Source: Hamadaea flava (GTDB lineage: Bacteria > Actinomycetota > Actinomycetes > Mycobacteriales > Micromonosporaceae). From it: a DNA stretch of 64,000 bases. The stretch covers positions 7,750,001-7,814,000 of the forward strand of contig NZ_JAMZDZ010000001.1 of the NCBI RefSeq assembly GCF_024172085.1. The letters run 5' to 3'. Of the stretch, positions 19,497 through 30,349 are shown in pieces. Positions within the stretch are counted from its first letter, which is position 1. Each line of letters begins with the position of its first letter. A program made the position numbers and the translations under genes. The notes under the pieces were generated by a model, which did no database searches, was not told the origin of the DNA, and saw only the letters and a program-made list of their open reading frames with translations.

Positions 19497-20675
19497 ATGC
19501 GCATTACCGGATACCGCACCATGTTCACGGTCCAGGACTGGGGCCGCGCCGTCGGCGACGCCAACGGCGTGTTCGCCAAAGGCCGCACGACGGTGCCGAT
19601 CGTGGTCATCGACACCGACGAGGGCCACTCGGGCGTCGGTCTCGGCCCGCACACCGACATCGAGACCGTCTTCGCCGCCGTCGACGGTGAAGACCCCCGC
19701 GCGGTCACCGCACTGTACGACCGCATGCTGCGCCGGACCTTCAAGGCAGGCCATGCCGGAACGATCTTCGGCACGATCGGCGCCGTCGACACCGCGTTGT
19801 GGGACATCAAGGCGAAGGCGGCAGGTCAGCCACTGTGGCGGCTCCTGGGTGGTCGCGACCGTCGCGTTCCGGCGTACGCGTCCGGTCTCGACTTCGGACT
19901 GACCGACGACGACCTGGTGACCGCGTACCAGTCCTATGCGGAGCGCGGCCTGCGTGCCGCGAAGCTGAAGGGGGGCTTGGACGTCGACCGTGACCGCGAC
20001 CGGCTGATCCTGGTTCGGGACGTGCTCGCCGCGGCCGGAAACGGCGCCCGGCCCGGACTGATGCTCGACGCGAACGAGTCCTGGAACCGAAAGCAGGCCG
20101 TACGCCACGTCGCCGAGCTCGAACGCCACGTGGACCTCATCTGGGTCGAGGAGCCAGTCCGCCGCTGGGATGCCGAGGGGCTGGCCGCGGTGGGCCGCGG
20201 TGTCCGCGCGGCCGTCGCCAGCGGCGAGAACCTGACGGGGCTGGAACAGTTCCGGCCGCTGCTCGCCGCGTCCGCGCTGGACATCGTCCAGACCGCCGCC
20301 GTCTGGGGAGTGACCCACTTCCTGCGGGTCGCGACGTTGGCGCACGCCTACGACCTTCCGGTCAGCCCGATCGGCACCACTCCGATCGGACTGGTGCACG
20401 CGGCCACGTCGATTCCCAACCACATCGGCAGCGAGTTGCAAGACCTCCGGCCGCCGACCGGCTTGTCGATCGATCTATCCATCGAGGACGGCGCCTTCGT
20501 CCTCGGCGACTCGCCCGGCCTCGGTGTCCGTCTCGACGAAGACGTCATCGCGGCGCTCGCCCACCGGCCGGAAGCCACCGATCGTGGGCCGCACATCAGA
20601 CCGGAGCGGGCTGGTCACCGGCTCGTCCCAAACGGCTCCCAGGAGACGCCAACCACGATGATCAAGACCCTTTAG
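19497..20675 (+). CDS. Mandelate racemase/muconate lactonizing enzyme family protein (sugar-acid dehydratase candidate)
   Basis: This cytosolic enolase-superfamily enzyme has 392 residues. It would use Mg2+ to abstract a proton next to a carboxylate, commonly dehydrating a sugar acid. The capping domain is followed by the barrel with the acid ligands in LMLDANESW, IWVEEPV and ASGENL. A KxK base motif is in AKLKGG, and a His/Asp region lies near PNHIGSELQD. The start at 19497 is placed one base after the permease stop. Co-transcription with the importer suggests it acts on the imported compound or its oxidised form. Rhamnonate, fuconate, galactarate or another acid cannot be told apart by eye. 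The last 30 residues look unrelated to the family and may reflect a rearrangement just downstream. Confidence 0.8.
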   Translation: MRITGYRTMFTVQDWGRAVGDANGVFAKGRTTVPIVVIDTDEGHSGVGLGPHTDIETVFAAVDGEDPRAVTALYDRMLRRTFKAGHAGTIFGTIGAVDTALWDIKAKAAGQPLWRLLGGRDRRVPAYASGLDFGLTDDDLVTAYQSYAERGLRAAKLKGGLDVDRDRDRLILVRDVLAAAGNGARPGLMLDANESWNRKQAVRHVAELERHVDLIWVEEPVRRWDAEGLAAVGRGVRAAVASGENLTGLEQFRPLLAASALDIVQTAAVWGVTHFLRVATLAHAYDLPVSPIGTTPIGLVHAATSIPNHIGSELQDLRPPTGLSIDLSIEDGAFVLGDSPGLGVRLDEDVIAALAHRPEATDRGPHIRPERAGHRLVPNGSQETPTTMIKTL

Positions 20676-20696
20676 TCTTTGGAGCAAGCCCATGCA

Positions 20697-20940
20697 TCGA
20701 TGTCGGCCCGGCCGCCGACGGCCGCATCACGCCCGAGCAGACCGAACGACTCGAGAGACTTGGCACCTGGATCGCCGGCCACCGAGGCCGTCTACGGCAC
20801 CGTCGCCGGCGGCCTCGGCGAGGTGCCCGGCGTCACCTGGATCACCGCTCCGGAAGAGTCCGATGTCGACGGACACTGCACAGTGCTGGCCCTCGACCTG
20901 GACGGCGAGCTGGACCTCTATCGAGGCGCCGGCCGCGGCT
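20697..20940 (+). pseudogene. Remnant of a GH29 alpha-L-fucosidase C-terminal region
   Basis: Two frames joined by a frameshift read like the end of a GH29 fucosidase. The first frame gives IDVGPAADGRITPEQ followed by TERLERLGTWIAGH. The second gives EAVYGTVAGGLGEV followed by a short tail. In intact GH29 enzymes the same run is of the form NVGPxADGxIPxxQ...LxxxGxWLxxNGEAVYGT (established family pattern). No start, catalytic domain or ribosome binding site is present. It lies directly after the enolase-superfamily gene, so a fucosidase gene once probably ended this operon. Confidence 0.55.
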
Positions 20941-20958
20941 GACGAGCTTGTCGGGACC

Positions 20959-21987
20959 TCACGCCGGCGGTGCTGTGCTGCCTCGTACGACGAGAGTCGT
21001 GGCGAGTTCGACTCGCGTACGCTTCGGCATCTCCCCGGTGGCCAGGGCGACGGCGAACCGCGCGGCGGCGGCGCCCATCTCCGCGAACGGCTGGCGCACC
21101 GTGGTCAGCGGCGGTGCACACCAGGCGGCCTGCTCGACGTCGTCGAAGCCGACGACGCTGAGTTGCTCGGGAATGAGCAGGCCGACTTGCCGGGCCGCCT
21201 CGTAGACACCCAGTGCCTGCAGATCGTCGCCGCAGACGATGGCGGTGGGCGGTTCGGGCAGGCGCAGCAGTTTGAGCGCGAGGTCGCGACCCTGCTCGAA
21301 GGTGAACAGTCCGCTGCGCAGGAGCTGCTTGTCGAACGGCGCGCCCGCGGCGTCCATGGCGGCCCGGAAACCGTCCAGGCGGGCCCGGGACGCGAGGTCC
21401 TTGACCGGTCCGGAGAGCACTCCGATGCGCCGATGCCCGAGATCGAGCAGATGGCGGGTGGCGTTGAGCGCACCGCTCCAGTTCGTCGAGCCGACGGAGG
21501 GTGTGCTGTGCAGATCGCTGGTGGGGTCGAGAGCCACCAGCGGTATGCCGTTGGACACCAGCGTCTCGCGGTGTTCCGGGGTGATCGCGGAGGTCACCGC
21601 GATCACCCCGGCGGGCCTGCGAATCAACAGCGTGTCCACCCACAGCCGGCCCGCTTTGCCCCGCCGGTGCACGTCGAGGTATCCGAAGGTCATGTCGTGG
21701 GCGGCGGCGACCTCCTCGACTCCGCGCATGATCTCCATGGCGATCGAGCTCAGCATGCCGTGGAACACGACCTCGAGATGCCGAGTCGACTGGCCGGACG
21801 TCGACTTGCGGTAGCCGTGGTCACGTAACAGTGCCTCCACGCGCCGGCGGGTCTCCTCGCTGATGCCCGCTCGACCATTGAGGACTTTCGACACCGTGGG
21901 CGCCGAGACCCCGGCGAGTTCGGCGATCGCCGTCACGGGCAGGTCGCCGCCGCGCCGTCGTCGATGGGGTCTGGGGCTCTCCGACAT
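20959..21987 (-). CDS. LacI-family transcriptional regulator
   Basis: This sugar-responsive repressor has 342 residues. The N-terminal helix-turn-helix and hinge read VTAIAELAGVSAPTVSKVLNGRAGIS. The periplasmic-binding-protein-like sensor domain (about 70-340) follows, with the typical block PEQLSVVGFDDVEQAAW. The start at 21987 (MSESPRPHRR) puts the helix-turn-helix at the usual distance. A longer frame reaches 22095 without better support. It is divergent from the GH10-GH62 gene, with palindromic operator candidates between them (22264-22280, 22389-22410). Regulation of xylan degradation is therefore likely. Confidence 0.88.
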   Translation of the reverse strand: MSESPRPHRRRRGGDLPVTAIAELAGVSAPTVSKVLNGRAGISEETRRRVEALLRDHGYRKSTSGQSTRHLEVVFHGMLSSIAMEIMRGVEEVAAAHDMTFGYLDVHRRGKAGRLWVDTLLIRRPAGVIAVTSAITPEHRETLVSNGIPLVALDPTSDLHSTPSVGSTNWSGALNATRHLLDLGHRRIGVLSGPVKDLASRARLDGFRAAMDAAGAPFDKQLLRSGLFTFEQGRDLALKLLRLPEPPTAIVCGDDLQALGVYEAARQVGLLIPEQLSVVGFDDVEQAAWCAPPLTTVRQPFAEMGAAAARFAVALATGEMPKRTRVELATTLVVRGSTAPPA

Positions 21988-22263
21988 GGCAGCGAGTGTA
22001 CGCAGGAGTGCGGAATGTGTCCGAGCTACCAGATCGATCGCGAAATTCTGTGCCGGGCTTCCGTGACGACGACCGTCCAGCGCAGCGCAGATCATCCTCG
22101 TGACCTGCTCTTCATCGGCGGCCCGGCTTCCTCGCCCGGGTACGCCTCGCAGAAAACTCGACCGACCAGCACTTGAATGTTTCGCTTCGGGCTGGCAACC
22201 TCACCGTCCTGGATGGGAGCGCTACCACGAGGTAGGGCCGCAGCCGGGAACGGCGGCTTCCTG

Positions 22264-22280
22264 GCTCCGAAATTTCCGGA
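22264..22280. promoter_or_regulatory. Palindromic operator candidate upstream of xylanase
   Basis: CTCCGAAATTTCCGGAG pairs at seven of eight positions around its centre. Size and symmetry fit a LacI-type operator. Confidence 0.45.
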
Positions 22281-22388
22281 GTACGTTAACGCGCACATTT
22301 CCAACAGATGGTGCCGTCAGATCAGGCGTCGTGCTGTCCCTGATCCCTATCTGCCTGCTCTTTTGTGGATCGCCGAGGTCACAAAATT

Positions 22389-22410
22389 GTTTCCGGAACT
22401 TTTCCGAAAC
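22389..22410. promoter_or_regulatory. Second palindromic operator candidate upstream of xylanase
   Basis: GTTTCCGGAA and TTCCGAAAC form an inverted repeat separated by a short CTT-type centre. It resembles the CGAAA/TTTCG-type elements known near actinomycete xylan genes, and it lies about 115 bases before the start. Confidence 0.5.
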
Positions 22411-22423
22411 TATTGCCTCGTAA

Positions 22424-24931
<2,508 letters not shown>

Positions 24932-24975
24932 GCGACAGGCGGCCGGTCAAGGGCTGAACCTGTTCGCTCACCGCT

Positions 24976-25013
24976 CGGGCGTGCCCGGCTTCGGCCCGGG
25001 CCGGGCACGCCCG
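24976..25013 (+). terminator. Terminator after GH10-GH62 gene
   Basis: A perfect 13-bp stem (24976-24988 and 25001-25013) lies 45 bases after the stop. Confidence 0.7.
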
Positions 25014-25230
25014 TCTCCCAGCTAAGTTCGCACGTCTATCGCGCCACGTGAAGGGCCTCGTCTCGGACCCCGGCTCGTCGGCAGGGCCAGCCCAACCCGC
25101 ACGCCGCTCGGGCAGTACCGGTAAGGCCGGAGGCCAGCAGCGCTCCAGTGATCGGTGACAGGCCGATCACAGCCGCGACCGCGAATGCCAGCACCGATAC
25201 GACTGCTAGCCGAACCTCGCGGCCTGGTGG

Positions 25231-26517
25231 TCAGAAGAACCGCAGATACAGGTAGGGGACGCAGACTGCGACGGTGATGACGGTGACGACAAGCCCATAC
25301 TTGGTGAACTGCCAGAACGAGATCGGTCTGCCCGAACGCTCGGCGATGCCGAGCATGACCACGTTGGCCGACGCGCCGATGGCTGTGGCGTTGCCGCCGA
25401 GGTCGGCGCCGAGCGCGAGGGCCCACCACAGCACGTTGCCGGTCGGGGTGCCGTCGGCGTGGACGAGGTCGGCGACGATCGGGCTCATCGTCGCCACGTA
25501 GGGAATGTTGTCCACGATGGCCGACAGGGCGGCCGACGCCCACAGCAGCAGCATGGTGGCACCCCACAGCCGACCGTCGACGGCATCGGTGGCGGCGCTG
25601 GAGACGGTGTCGATGACACCGGTGTTGACCAGTCCGCCGACCATGACGAACAGTCCGGCGAAGAAGATGAGCGTATGCCATTCGACGTCGCGGGCGATCT
25701 CGTCCGGATCGAGGCGGGACGCCGCGAGCAGGATCAACCCGCCGACGATCGCGACGACCGACGGCTCTAGGTGCAGCAGCGAGTGCAGTAGGAACGCGGC
25801 GAGCACGACCGCCAGGACGGCGAGACTGACCGCGAGCAGGCGTGGGTTGCGGATCGCCTCACGTTCACGCATCGCCAGCACCGACGCGACCCGGCTGCTG
25901 TCGGCAGAGAACGCGTGGCGGAACAGCCACCGGCACAGGGCCAGGAACACCACGAGCAGGATCAGCACGATCGGCGCCAGCACCGACAGGAAGTCGTTGA
26001 ACGTCAGCCCGGACCTGCTGGCGATGATGATGTTCGGCGGGTCGCCGATCAGCGTCGCGGTACCGCCGATGTTGGAGGCCATGACCTCGGCGATCAGGAA
26101 CGGCGCGGCAGGCAGGCCGAGCCGGTCGCACACGAAGAGGGTCACCGGCGCGACCAGCAGGACAGTGGTGACGTTGTCCAGCCCCGCCGACGCTATTCCG
26201 GTGATCAGCACGAGGATGACCATCACCGGGTACGGCCGGCCGCGGGCGCGTTTGACGGCCCAGATCGCCAAGTATTCGAACAAACCCGTGCGGCGCAGCA
26301 CCGCCACGATCAGCATCATGCCGATCAGCAGGAAGATCACGTTCCAGTCGATGCCGGAGTCCGAGGAGAAGAACGCCTCCTCGGCATTCGTGGCTCCGAT
26401 GAGCAGCATCGCGATCGCCCCGCCGAGCGCGGCAGCCACCCGGTGAACCCATTCGGTGGCGATCAGGACGTACGCGGCGGCGAAGACGGCCACCGCCAGC
26501 CAAGCCTGAACGCTCAC
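25231..26517 (-). CDS. Membrane ion transporter of the ArsB/NhaD (SLC13-like) superfamily
   Basis: This polytopic transporter has 428 residues and about 11-12 membrane helices. It resembles NhaD Na+/H+ antiporters and ArsB-type carriers. The family hallmark SNIGGTATLIGDPPNIIIAS is present, and a second half-repeat contains GADLGGNATAIGASANVV. The start is the GTG at 26517, which overlaps the stop of the CBS gene (GTGA), so the two are coupled. A much longer reading frame upstream belongs to other genes. The transported ion cannot be told from sequence. Confidence 0.85.
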   Translation of the reverse strand: MSVQAWLAVAVFAAAYVLIATEWVHRVAAALGGAIAMLLIGATNAEEAFFSSDSGIDWNVIFLLIGMMLIVAVLRRTGLFEYLAIWAVKRARGRPYPVMVILVLITGIASAGLDNVTTVLLVAPVTLFVCDRLGLPAAPFLIAEVMASNIGGTATLIGDPPNIIIASRSGLTFNDFLSVLAPIVLILLVVFLALCRWLFRHAFSADSSRVASVLAMREREAIRNPRLLAVSLAVLAVVLAAFLLHSLLHLEPSVVAIVGGLILLAASRLDPDEIARDVEWHTLIFFAGLFVMVGGLVNTGVIDTVSSAATDAVDGRLWGATMLLLWASAALSAIVDNIPYVATMSPIVADLVHADGTPTGNVLWWALALGADLGGNATAIGASANVVMLGIAERSGRPISFWQFTKYGLVVTVITVAVCVPYLYLRFF

Positions 26518-26966
26518 AGCGGCAGCACCCGGTCCAGCAGCGCGTGCAAGGTGACCGCACCGAGCAGCGCGCCGTCGACGACGGCCACCAGGGGGCTGCG
26601 CGTACGCGCCATCAGCGCTGCCATCTCCAACGCGGTCGCTTGCGGCGGTACGACGGGTAGTTCGTGGGGTTGTGGCGGCAGTAGCTCGCGCACAGTGCGG
26701 TCGCCGAGTTCGCGGACGAACACGTCGGCGGCGGCCTCGTCGACCAGATGGGTCAGCGCGGGATCGTCCTGGCAGTAGGACGGCACCGCCAGCCGCAGCA
26801 CCTGCGTACCGGGTAGGACGGCGAATGGTCGGCCCTGGTTGTCGACGACGATCAGACCGGGCAGATCGGCATCGGCCAGAATCCGGGCCGCCTCGATAGC
26901 GGGCGTCGTGAGAGTGACCGTCGGATAAGGCTGAACGAGGTCGGCGGCGCGCACGAGAGTCTCCAA
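26514..26966 (-). CDS. CBS-domain pair protein
   Basis: This small cytosolic protein (150 residues) consists of two CBS motifs (about 15-70 and 95-150). Such a pair usually binds adenosine nucleotides and gates a partner. It overlaps the transporter gene by four bases, so it probably senses energy state for that transporter. The start ATG at 26966 lies in the region open to both strands and is not backed by a strong ribosome site. Confidence 0.8.
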   Translation of the reverse strand: METLVRAADLVQPYPTVTLTTPAIEAARILADADLPGLIVVDNQGRPFAVLPGTQVLRLAVPSYCQDDPALTHLVDEAAADVFVRELGDRTVRELLPPQPHELPVVPPQATALEMAALMARTRSPLVAVVDGALLGAVTLHALLDRVLPL

Positions 26967-27131
26967 GGGTCGGCGAACACTGTGCCGACCAGACTTCCCG
27001 GCGCTCCGGCGGCCACCCTATCGGTTCTGTGACGACTTTGCGACTCGCCGTGCTCAAAGTGGCGTTCAAGGGTCCTGAGACGTCGTGCTCTGGCTGGCCC
27101 GGGTGGGCTTTCGCCCCTCCGGCGGGCGGTA

Positions 27132-27557
27132 CTAACGCCTCATTCTCCGCATGCTCAGGTAGAGCGTGGCGGCGCCGAGTACGGCGGTCACGGCGCCGAC
27201 GGACACGTTGCTCGCGACTGCGGGCGTGGTGTTGACCGTGCCGCGGATTACCCACGGTGACACGAACGCCCAAATACCGAGAACGGGAATCACCCAGGTG
27301 ACGCCGTGCCAACGCTCAAACGACGCGGTCAAGCCGCAGGCGAGCGCGACGAGCACCGCGCCGGTGGCGATGTTGCTGATCGCGAGCGGTGCCAGCGATT
27401 GGAAGCCGACCACCCAGGGTGAAATCGCAAGATACAACCCCGATAGCAGAACGAGGCCGGTGACGACGTGAGCGGCCCAGGTCTCGTTGACCTGTTCGTA
27501 CTTCTGGCGCAACGCCACAATGTCGGGATGCCGCTCGATGCTGATCGTGGAAGCCAT
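27132..27557 (-). CDS. SPW-repeat membrane protein
   Basis: This four-helix membrane protein (141 residues) has two SPW repeats: YLAISPWVVGF followed by APLAISNIATGA, and IWAFVSPWVIRGT followed later by ASNVSVGAV. Start MASTISIERH at 27557 follows a GGGGGTGG stretch; an in-frame start at 27614 is less likely. Function of the family is unknown. SPW proteins are often found beside stress genes, as here. Confidence 0.8.
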   Translation of the reverse strand: MASTISIERHPDIVALRQKYEQVNETWAAHVVTGLVLLSGLYLAISPWVVGFQSLAPLAISNIATGAVLVALACGLTASFERWHGVTWVIPVLGIWAFVSPWVIRGTVNTTPAVASNVSVGAVTAVLGAATLYLSMRRMRR

Positions 27558-27810
27558 GGTTTGCCACCCCCAGAAAAGCCCAAAGAAGGAGTGCAATATG
27601 CGGCTACCGCGCACCGCCTGGTCACCGTTGATCGGGTGATGCGCTGGCGGGCTGCCTTACCTCCAGGCTAGTACCGCCCGGGGTGCAGTCAACCTGCGGA
27701 TCGGGCACGGGCCCGTCGGCGCGCTCAGCGCCCTCACCACGAGCGTTCGGGTGATCGAGACCCCGGAAGCCGGTCGTTCGTGGCAGGTGGAACCGGTTCC
27801 CGTCATGATC

Positions 27811-27824
27811 GGGGCCTTGGCCCC
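27811..27824. promoter_or_regulatory. DosR/DevR-like box
   Basis: GGGGCCTTGGCCCC is a perfect palindrome that fits the symmetric core GGGACYWWRGTCCC of DosR sites except at the position next to each GGG. It lies about 295 bases before the gene at 28120. Confidence 0.5.
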
Positions 27825-28016
27825 TACCTCGTGAGCGTCCCCGTGCTGCGCTCTAGACCGGGCATTCGTGCTGGAGGTGACCGATGATCACGCTTTCGAC
27901 GCAGCCACGCGTCAAACCGCCCGAAGATGACGGCTTGGTCGGCGATCGCGGCCAACACCCTCGGGCTCGTCCTGCTATCCGGGAGCTGGCTTGAAGGGCG
28001 TGTGCCCCGACGCCAC

Positions 28017-28030
28017 AGGACCTTGGCCTC
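28017..28030. promoter_or_regulatory. Weak DosR-like box
   Basis: AGGACCTTGGCCTC is a 14-mer with the same CCTTGG core, about 90 bases before the gene at 28120. Confidence 0.35.
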
Positions 28031-28119
28031 TGCGTGGGCGATCCCGCAATGCGATGTGATGACCGGTGACTATTCGGCGAGCCAACAGCTGACCAGCTCA
28101 ACGCGGTCTTGGGGGAGTC

Positions 28120-28566
28120 ATGGACACTCTGGTGATCGGGATCGGTGAGGAGCATCGGCACGACTACGCACTCGGTCTCGTGGCGGTACGTGAACTGCGG
28201 AGCCCGCACACGCAAGGGATCGAGTTCATGGAAAGCGATGGAGAGGCCACAACGCTGGTCGACGCCTGGGCAGATGTTCCCCTGGCGATCATCGTCACCG
28301 CCGGCGACATGGGCGACGCACCCGGCCGTATCCGGCGGATGGGGTTACACGACGCTGCCCTGACCAGCAATGACTCGCCAATGGGCGAGGCGATGGCGCT
28401 GGCCCGGTCGCTCGACCGGATGCCGCACAGGCTGCTGGTCTTCCGCGTCCAGATCCACGACGGATCGCCCGGTGACGGCCTCTCGTCGCCCGCGAGTCTG
28501 GCTGTCGGCGAGGTGATCAGCGAGATCGCGGACCTGCTCGTCACCCAGCGTTGGGCGCGTCAGTGA
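28120..28566 (+). CDS. Hydrogenase maturation protease-like protein (HyaD/HycI fold, degenerate)
   Basis: This cytosolic protein has 148 residues. The N-terminus VIGIGEEHRHDYALGLVAVREL aligns with the GNxxRxDDGxG opening of NiFe-hydrogenase maturation proteases. Glu and Asp metal ligands are partly kept, but the usual Asn is replaced by Glu. The C-terminal half carries an ALARSLDRMPHRLLVF segment typical of the fold. GGGGGAG precedes the ATG. No hydrogenase gene is in the window, so it may serve a hydrogenase elsewhere or have another role. Its position after DosR-like boxes fits low-oxygen expression. Confidence 0.65.
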   Translation: MDTLVIGIGEEHRHDYALGLVAVRELRSPHTQGIEFMESDGEATTLVDAWADVPLAIIVTAGDMGDAPGRIRRMGLHDAALTSNDSPMGEAMALARSLDRMPHRLLVFRVQIHDGSPGDGLSSPASLAVGEVISEIADLLVTQRWARQ

Positions 28567-28588
28567 GGGGTCCCGCCTACGCTGTGCC

Positions 28589-28602
28589 GGGCCGAAGGTC
28601 CC
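28589..28602. promoter_or_regulatory. DosR-like box before the DUF1876 operon
   Basis: GGGCCGAAGGTCCC lies 58 bases before the gene at 28660. Its reverse complement is identical to the core of the box at 31616-31635. Confidence 0.6.
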
Positions 28603-28659
28603 GTCTGTGGTAGGCGGTCGGCACTTGGCCAGCTGAAACCCCGCTCTCACGCTGGACAC

Positions 28660-28842
28660 ATGAGCGAGAAGGAAATCCACGACGCCAGCCGGGAGACGGT
28701 GCGAACGGTGGTCGATCGTCCGCAGGCCCAGGGCACGCACGAGGAAGAGCTACTGCGATACCTCGGCGGCGTCGCGTACCGCGAGCAACGTGAGGAGTCT
28801 CGCTCGAAGCGGGATGTGGCGACCGAGGAGAACAGGCGATGA
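28660..28842 (+). CDS. Small charged hypothetical protein
   Basis: This 60-residue, very polar protein (MSEKEIHDASRETVR) is rich in Glu and Arg, with no signal or membrane segment. I do not recognise it. The stop overlaps the start of the DUF1876 gene (ATGA), which supports real translation and coupling. A DosR-like box lies 58 bases upstream. Confidence 0.6.
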   Translation: MSEKEIHDASRETVRTVVDRPQAQGTHEEELLRYLGGVAYREQREESRSKRDVATEENRR

Positions 28843-29093
28843 CTGTCGCGCGTACCTGGACCGTCGAGGTCTTCATCGACGAACACGAAGATGAGCGGCG
28901 TACTCACGCGGAGGCGCGGCTGCACACGCGTGATCGCACCAACTTGAAGGGCGAAGGTGTCGCGACGCGGCGACCCAGCGACACCGAGGTCCCGGAGATC
29001 GGCGAGGAGCTCGCCGTCGCGCGGGCACTCGCCGACTTGTCGCATCAGTTGCTCACTGCGGCCGCGGGTGACATGGAGCAGGTCGCGGGCTGA
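28839..29093 (+). CDS. DUF1876 domain protein (Rv1738/Rv2632c family)
   Basis: This small dsRBD-like protein has 84 residues. It matches the family from the opening WTVEVFIDEHEDERRTHAEA through the GVATRRPSD loop to PEIGEELAVARALADLSHQL. In Mycobacterium tuberculosis, Rv1738 is among the most strongly DosR-induced genes (established knowledge). The palindrome at 28589-28602 suggests the same control here. Structural similarity to ribosome hibernation factors has been proposed for the family. Start overlaps the previous stop by four bases. Confidence 0.85.
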   Translation: MTVARTWTVEVFIDEHEDERRTHAEARLHTRDRTNLKGEGVATRRPSDTEVPEIGEELAVARALADLSHQLLTAAAGDMEQVAG

Positions 29094-29143
29094 TCACCCG
29101 TCGGGCAGCTCGGCTTTGCGAGCCGTCACGGAGGCGAAGCGAA

Positions 29144-29566
29144 ATGGCAGTCATGGGGACCCGGCATCCGGCCCGGCGGCGGTGGAAGCTGTGGAACGCC
29201 TTCACCTTGCGGGTGCTGCACACGCCACTGCTTGAGCGGCTCGCTGAGCAGCAGGTGTGCGAGCTTCGTTTCCGGGCGCGGCACAGCGGCGGCGAAGTGG
29301 TGCTGCCGGTCATGTACGCCCAGCATGACGACCTACTCGTCGTGCTGGTCGGTGGCCCTGAGGGCAAGCGGTGGTGGCGCAATTTCACGATGCCGTGGCG
29401 GGTCGAGGTCTTCCTTCGGGGGAGCGCGCGTTCCGGTGTCGGGCACCTCGTGCGGACGGGTTCGCCGCAGCGGCCGGAGGCGGCCCGCATCTACGGCGGC
29501 CGGTTTCCTGACCTGGCGGTCAACGACGATCCGATCGTGGTCATCGAGCTCGATCCGGTTCATTGA
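29144..29566 (+). CDS. DDN-like nitroreductase/quinone reductase family protein
   Basis: The product has 140 residues with the split-barrel fold of deazaflavin (F420)-dependent nitroreductases. The core strands read CELRFRARHSGG, VLPVMYAQHDD and LLVVLVGGPEGKRWWRNF, and the segment MPWRVEVFLRG follows. F420 or flavin use is inferred from the family. GGAGGCGAAGCG precedes the ATG. The gene sits in the stress island, where such proteins may protect against oxidised quinones. Confidence 0.75.
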   Translation: MAVMGTRHPARRRWKLWNAFTLRVLHTPLLERLAEQQVCELRFRARHSGGEVVLPVMYAQHDDLLVVLVGGPEGKRWWRNFTMPWRVEVFLRGSARSGVGHLVRTGSPQRPEAARIYGGRFPDLAVNDDPIVVIELDPVH

Positions 29567-29568
29567 CC

Positions 29569-29912
29569 ATGGCATCGACCAGTCATTGCCACACCAGGGG
29601 CGGCATATCCGAGGATCGGCTACTCGTGGTCGGATCGGGACCCACGGGTCTGGCGCTGCAAGCGACTTCGCTGGCCCGCAGGTGCAACTGATCGACCGGC
29701 GTGCTGCTGCGATCCGGCCGTCGCGCGCGATGCTTCTGAACGTACGCACCCTGGAGGTACTGCGCCCGCTTGGCGTGACGGACGCGCTGCTTGAACAAGC
29801 CATGACCGCGCCACGAATGCAGCTGCACGTGGGCAAGCACACGGTGCCGCTGACCCTTGCCGACTTCGCGGTTGACGACACCGCGTTTCCGCACCTGCAG
29901 CCGACCTTCTGA
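29569..29912 (+). pseudogene. Decayed FAD-dependent monooxygenase
   Basis: The sequence keeps the N-terminal part of a PheA/TfdB-type FAD monooxygenase. LLVVGSGPTGLALQATSLARR, the Rossmann GxGxxG segment, is in the frame of the ATG at 29569 and hits a stop. After a frameshift the homology continues as VQLIDRRAAAIRPSRAMLL, then RTLEVLRPLGVTDALL, and ends at a stop at 29912. Only about 110 of the usual 400 or more residues remain, so it cannot be functional. Confidence 0.8.
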
Positions 29913-30069
29913 CAGAACAGGTCCGGGGGCTGCGCACAGTGGGACCTCCGTGTCTGGGGGCGGATGCCTCACCAGGAGTGGACTGTGAATAGAGGGCTAT
30001 GAGCGTCTGCGAACAGCAGGCCGACCAGCCGGGACGACGCGCTTGCACGACGTGAAGGAGCGAGCTGCG

Positions 30070-30345
30070 ATGACTGTCTACGTGGACGTCCAGAACGAGC
30101 AACGCCAAGAATCCCGGGCCGATGAGCGCTCGCCGATCCGGCAGTCCGCTGCGAAAAGGGCCGCCCGCGCCTATTCCATGGCCGTCCGCGCGACCGAGCA
30201 GTTCATCGTCGGACTGCCGGGCACGCCCACCCACGCGGACCTCGACCGCTACGCCAGCCTGATCGACCGTGAGAACGCCGCCTGGCAGGTACGCCGGGAA
30301 GCGTTCGCCGCGCTCGCGGTGCACGACCAGGCGCAGATGAGTTGA
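30070..30345 (+). CDS. Small hypothetical protein of the stress island
   Basis: This 91-residue protein (MTVYVDVQNEQRQESRAD) has a helical, alanine/arginine-rich middle (SAAKRAARAYSMAVRATEQF). AAGGAG lies nine bases before the ATG at 30070, so I prefer it over an in-frame start at 30043. No family recognised. The gene ends five bases before the Rv2629-like gene and probably shares its mRNA. Confidence 0.6.
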   Translation: MTVYVDVQNEQRQESRADERSPIRQSAAKRAARAYSMAVRATEQFIVGLPGTPTHADLDRYASLIDRENAAWQVRREAFAALAVHDQAQMS

Positions 30346-30349
30346 CCTC

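Larger units (their letters stand above)
27558..28119. other. Intergenic region with DosR-like boxes
   Basis: No convincing gene is seen on either strand. It contains two DosR-like palindromes (27811-27824, 28017-28030) before the gene at 28120. Confidence 0.6.

Noticed and set aside
26518-27312. N-terminal extension of the NhaD/ArsB-type transporter
   Set aside because: It covers the CBS gene in another frame. The GTG at 26517 overlaps the CBS stop and begins the first membrane helix.
29941-29954. Possible DosR-like box GGGACCTCCGTGTC
   Set aside because: Only about 10 of 14 positions match and the second half is not palindromic.
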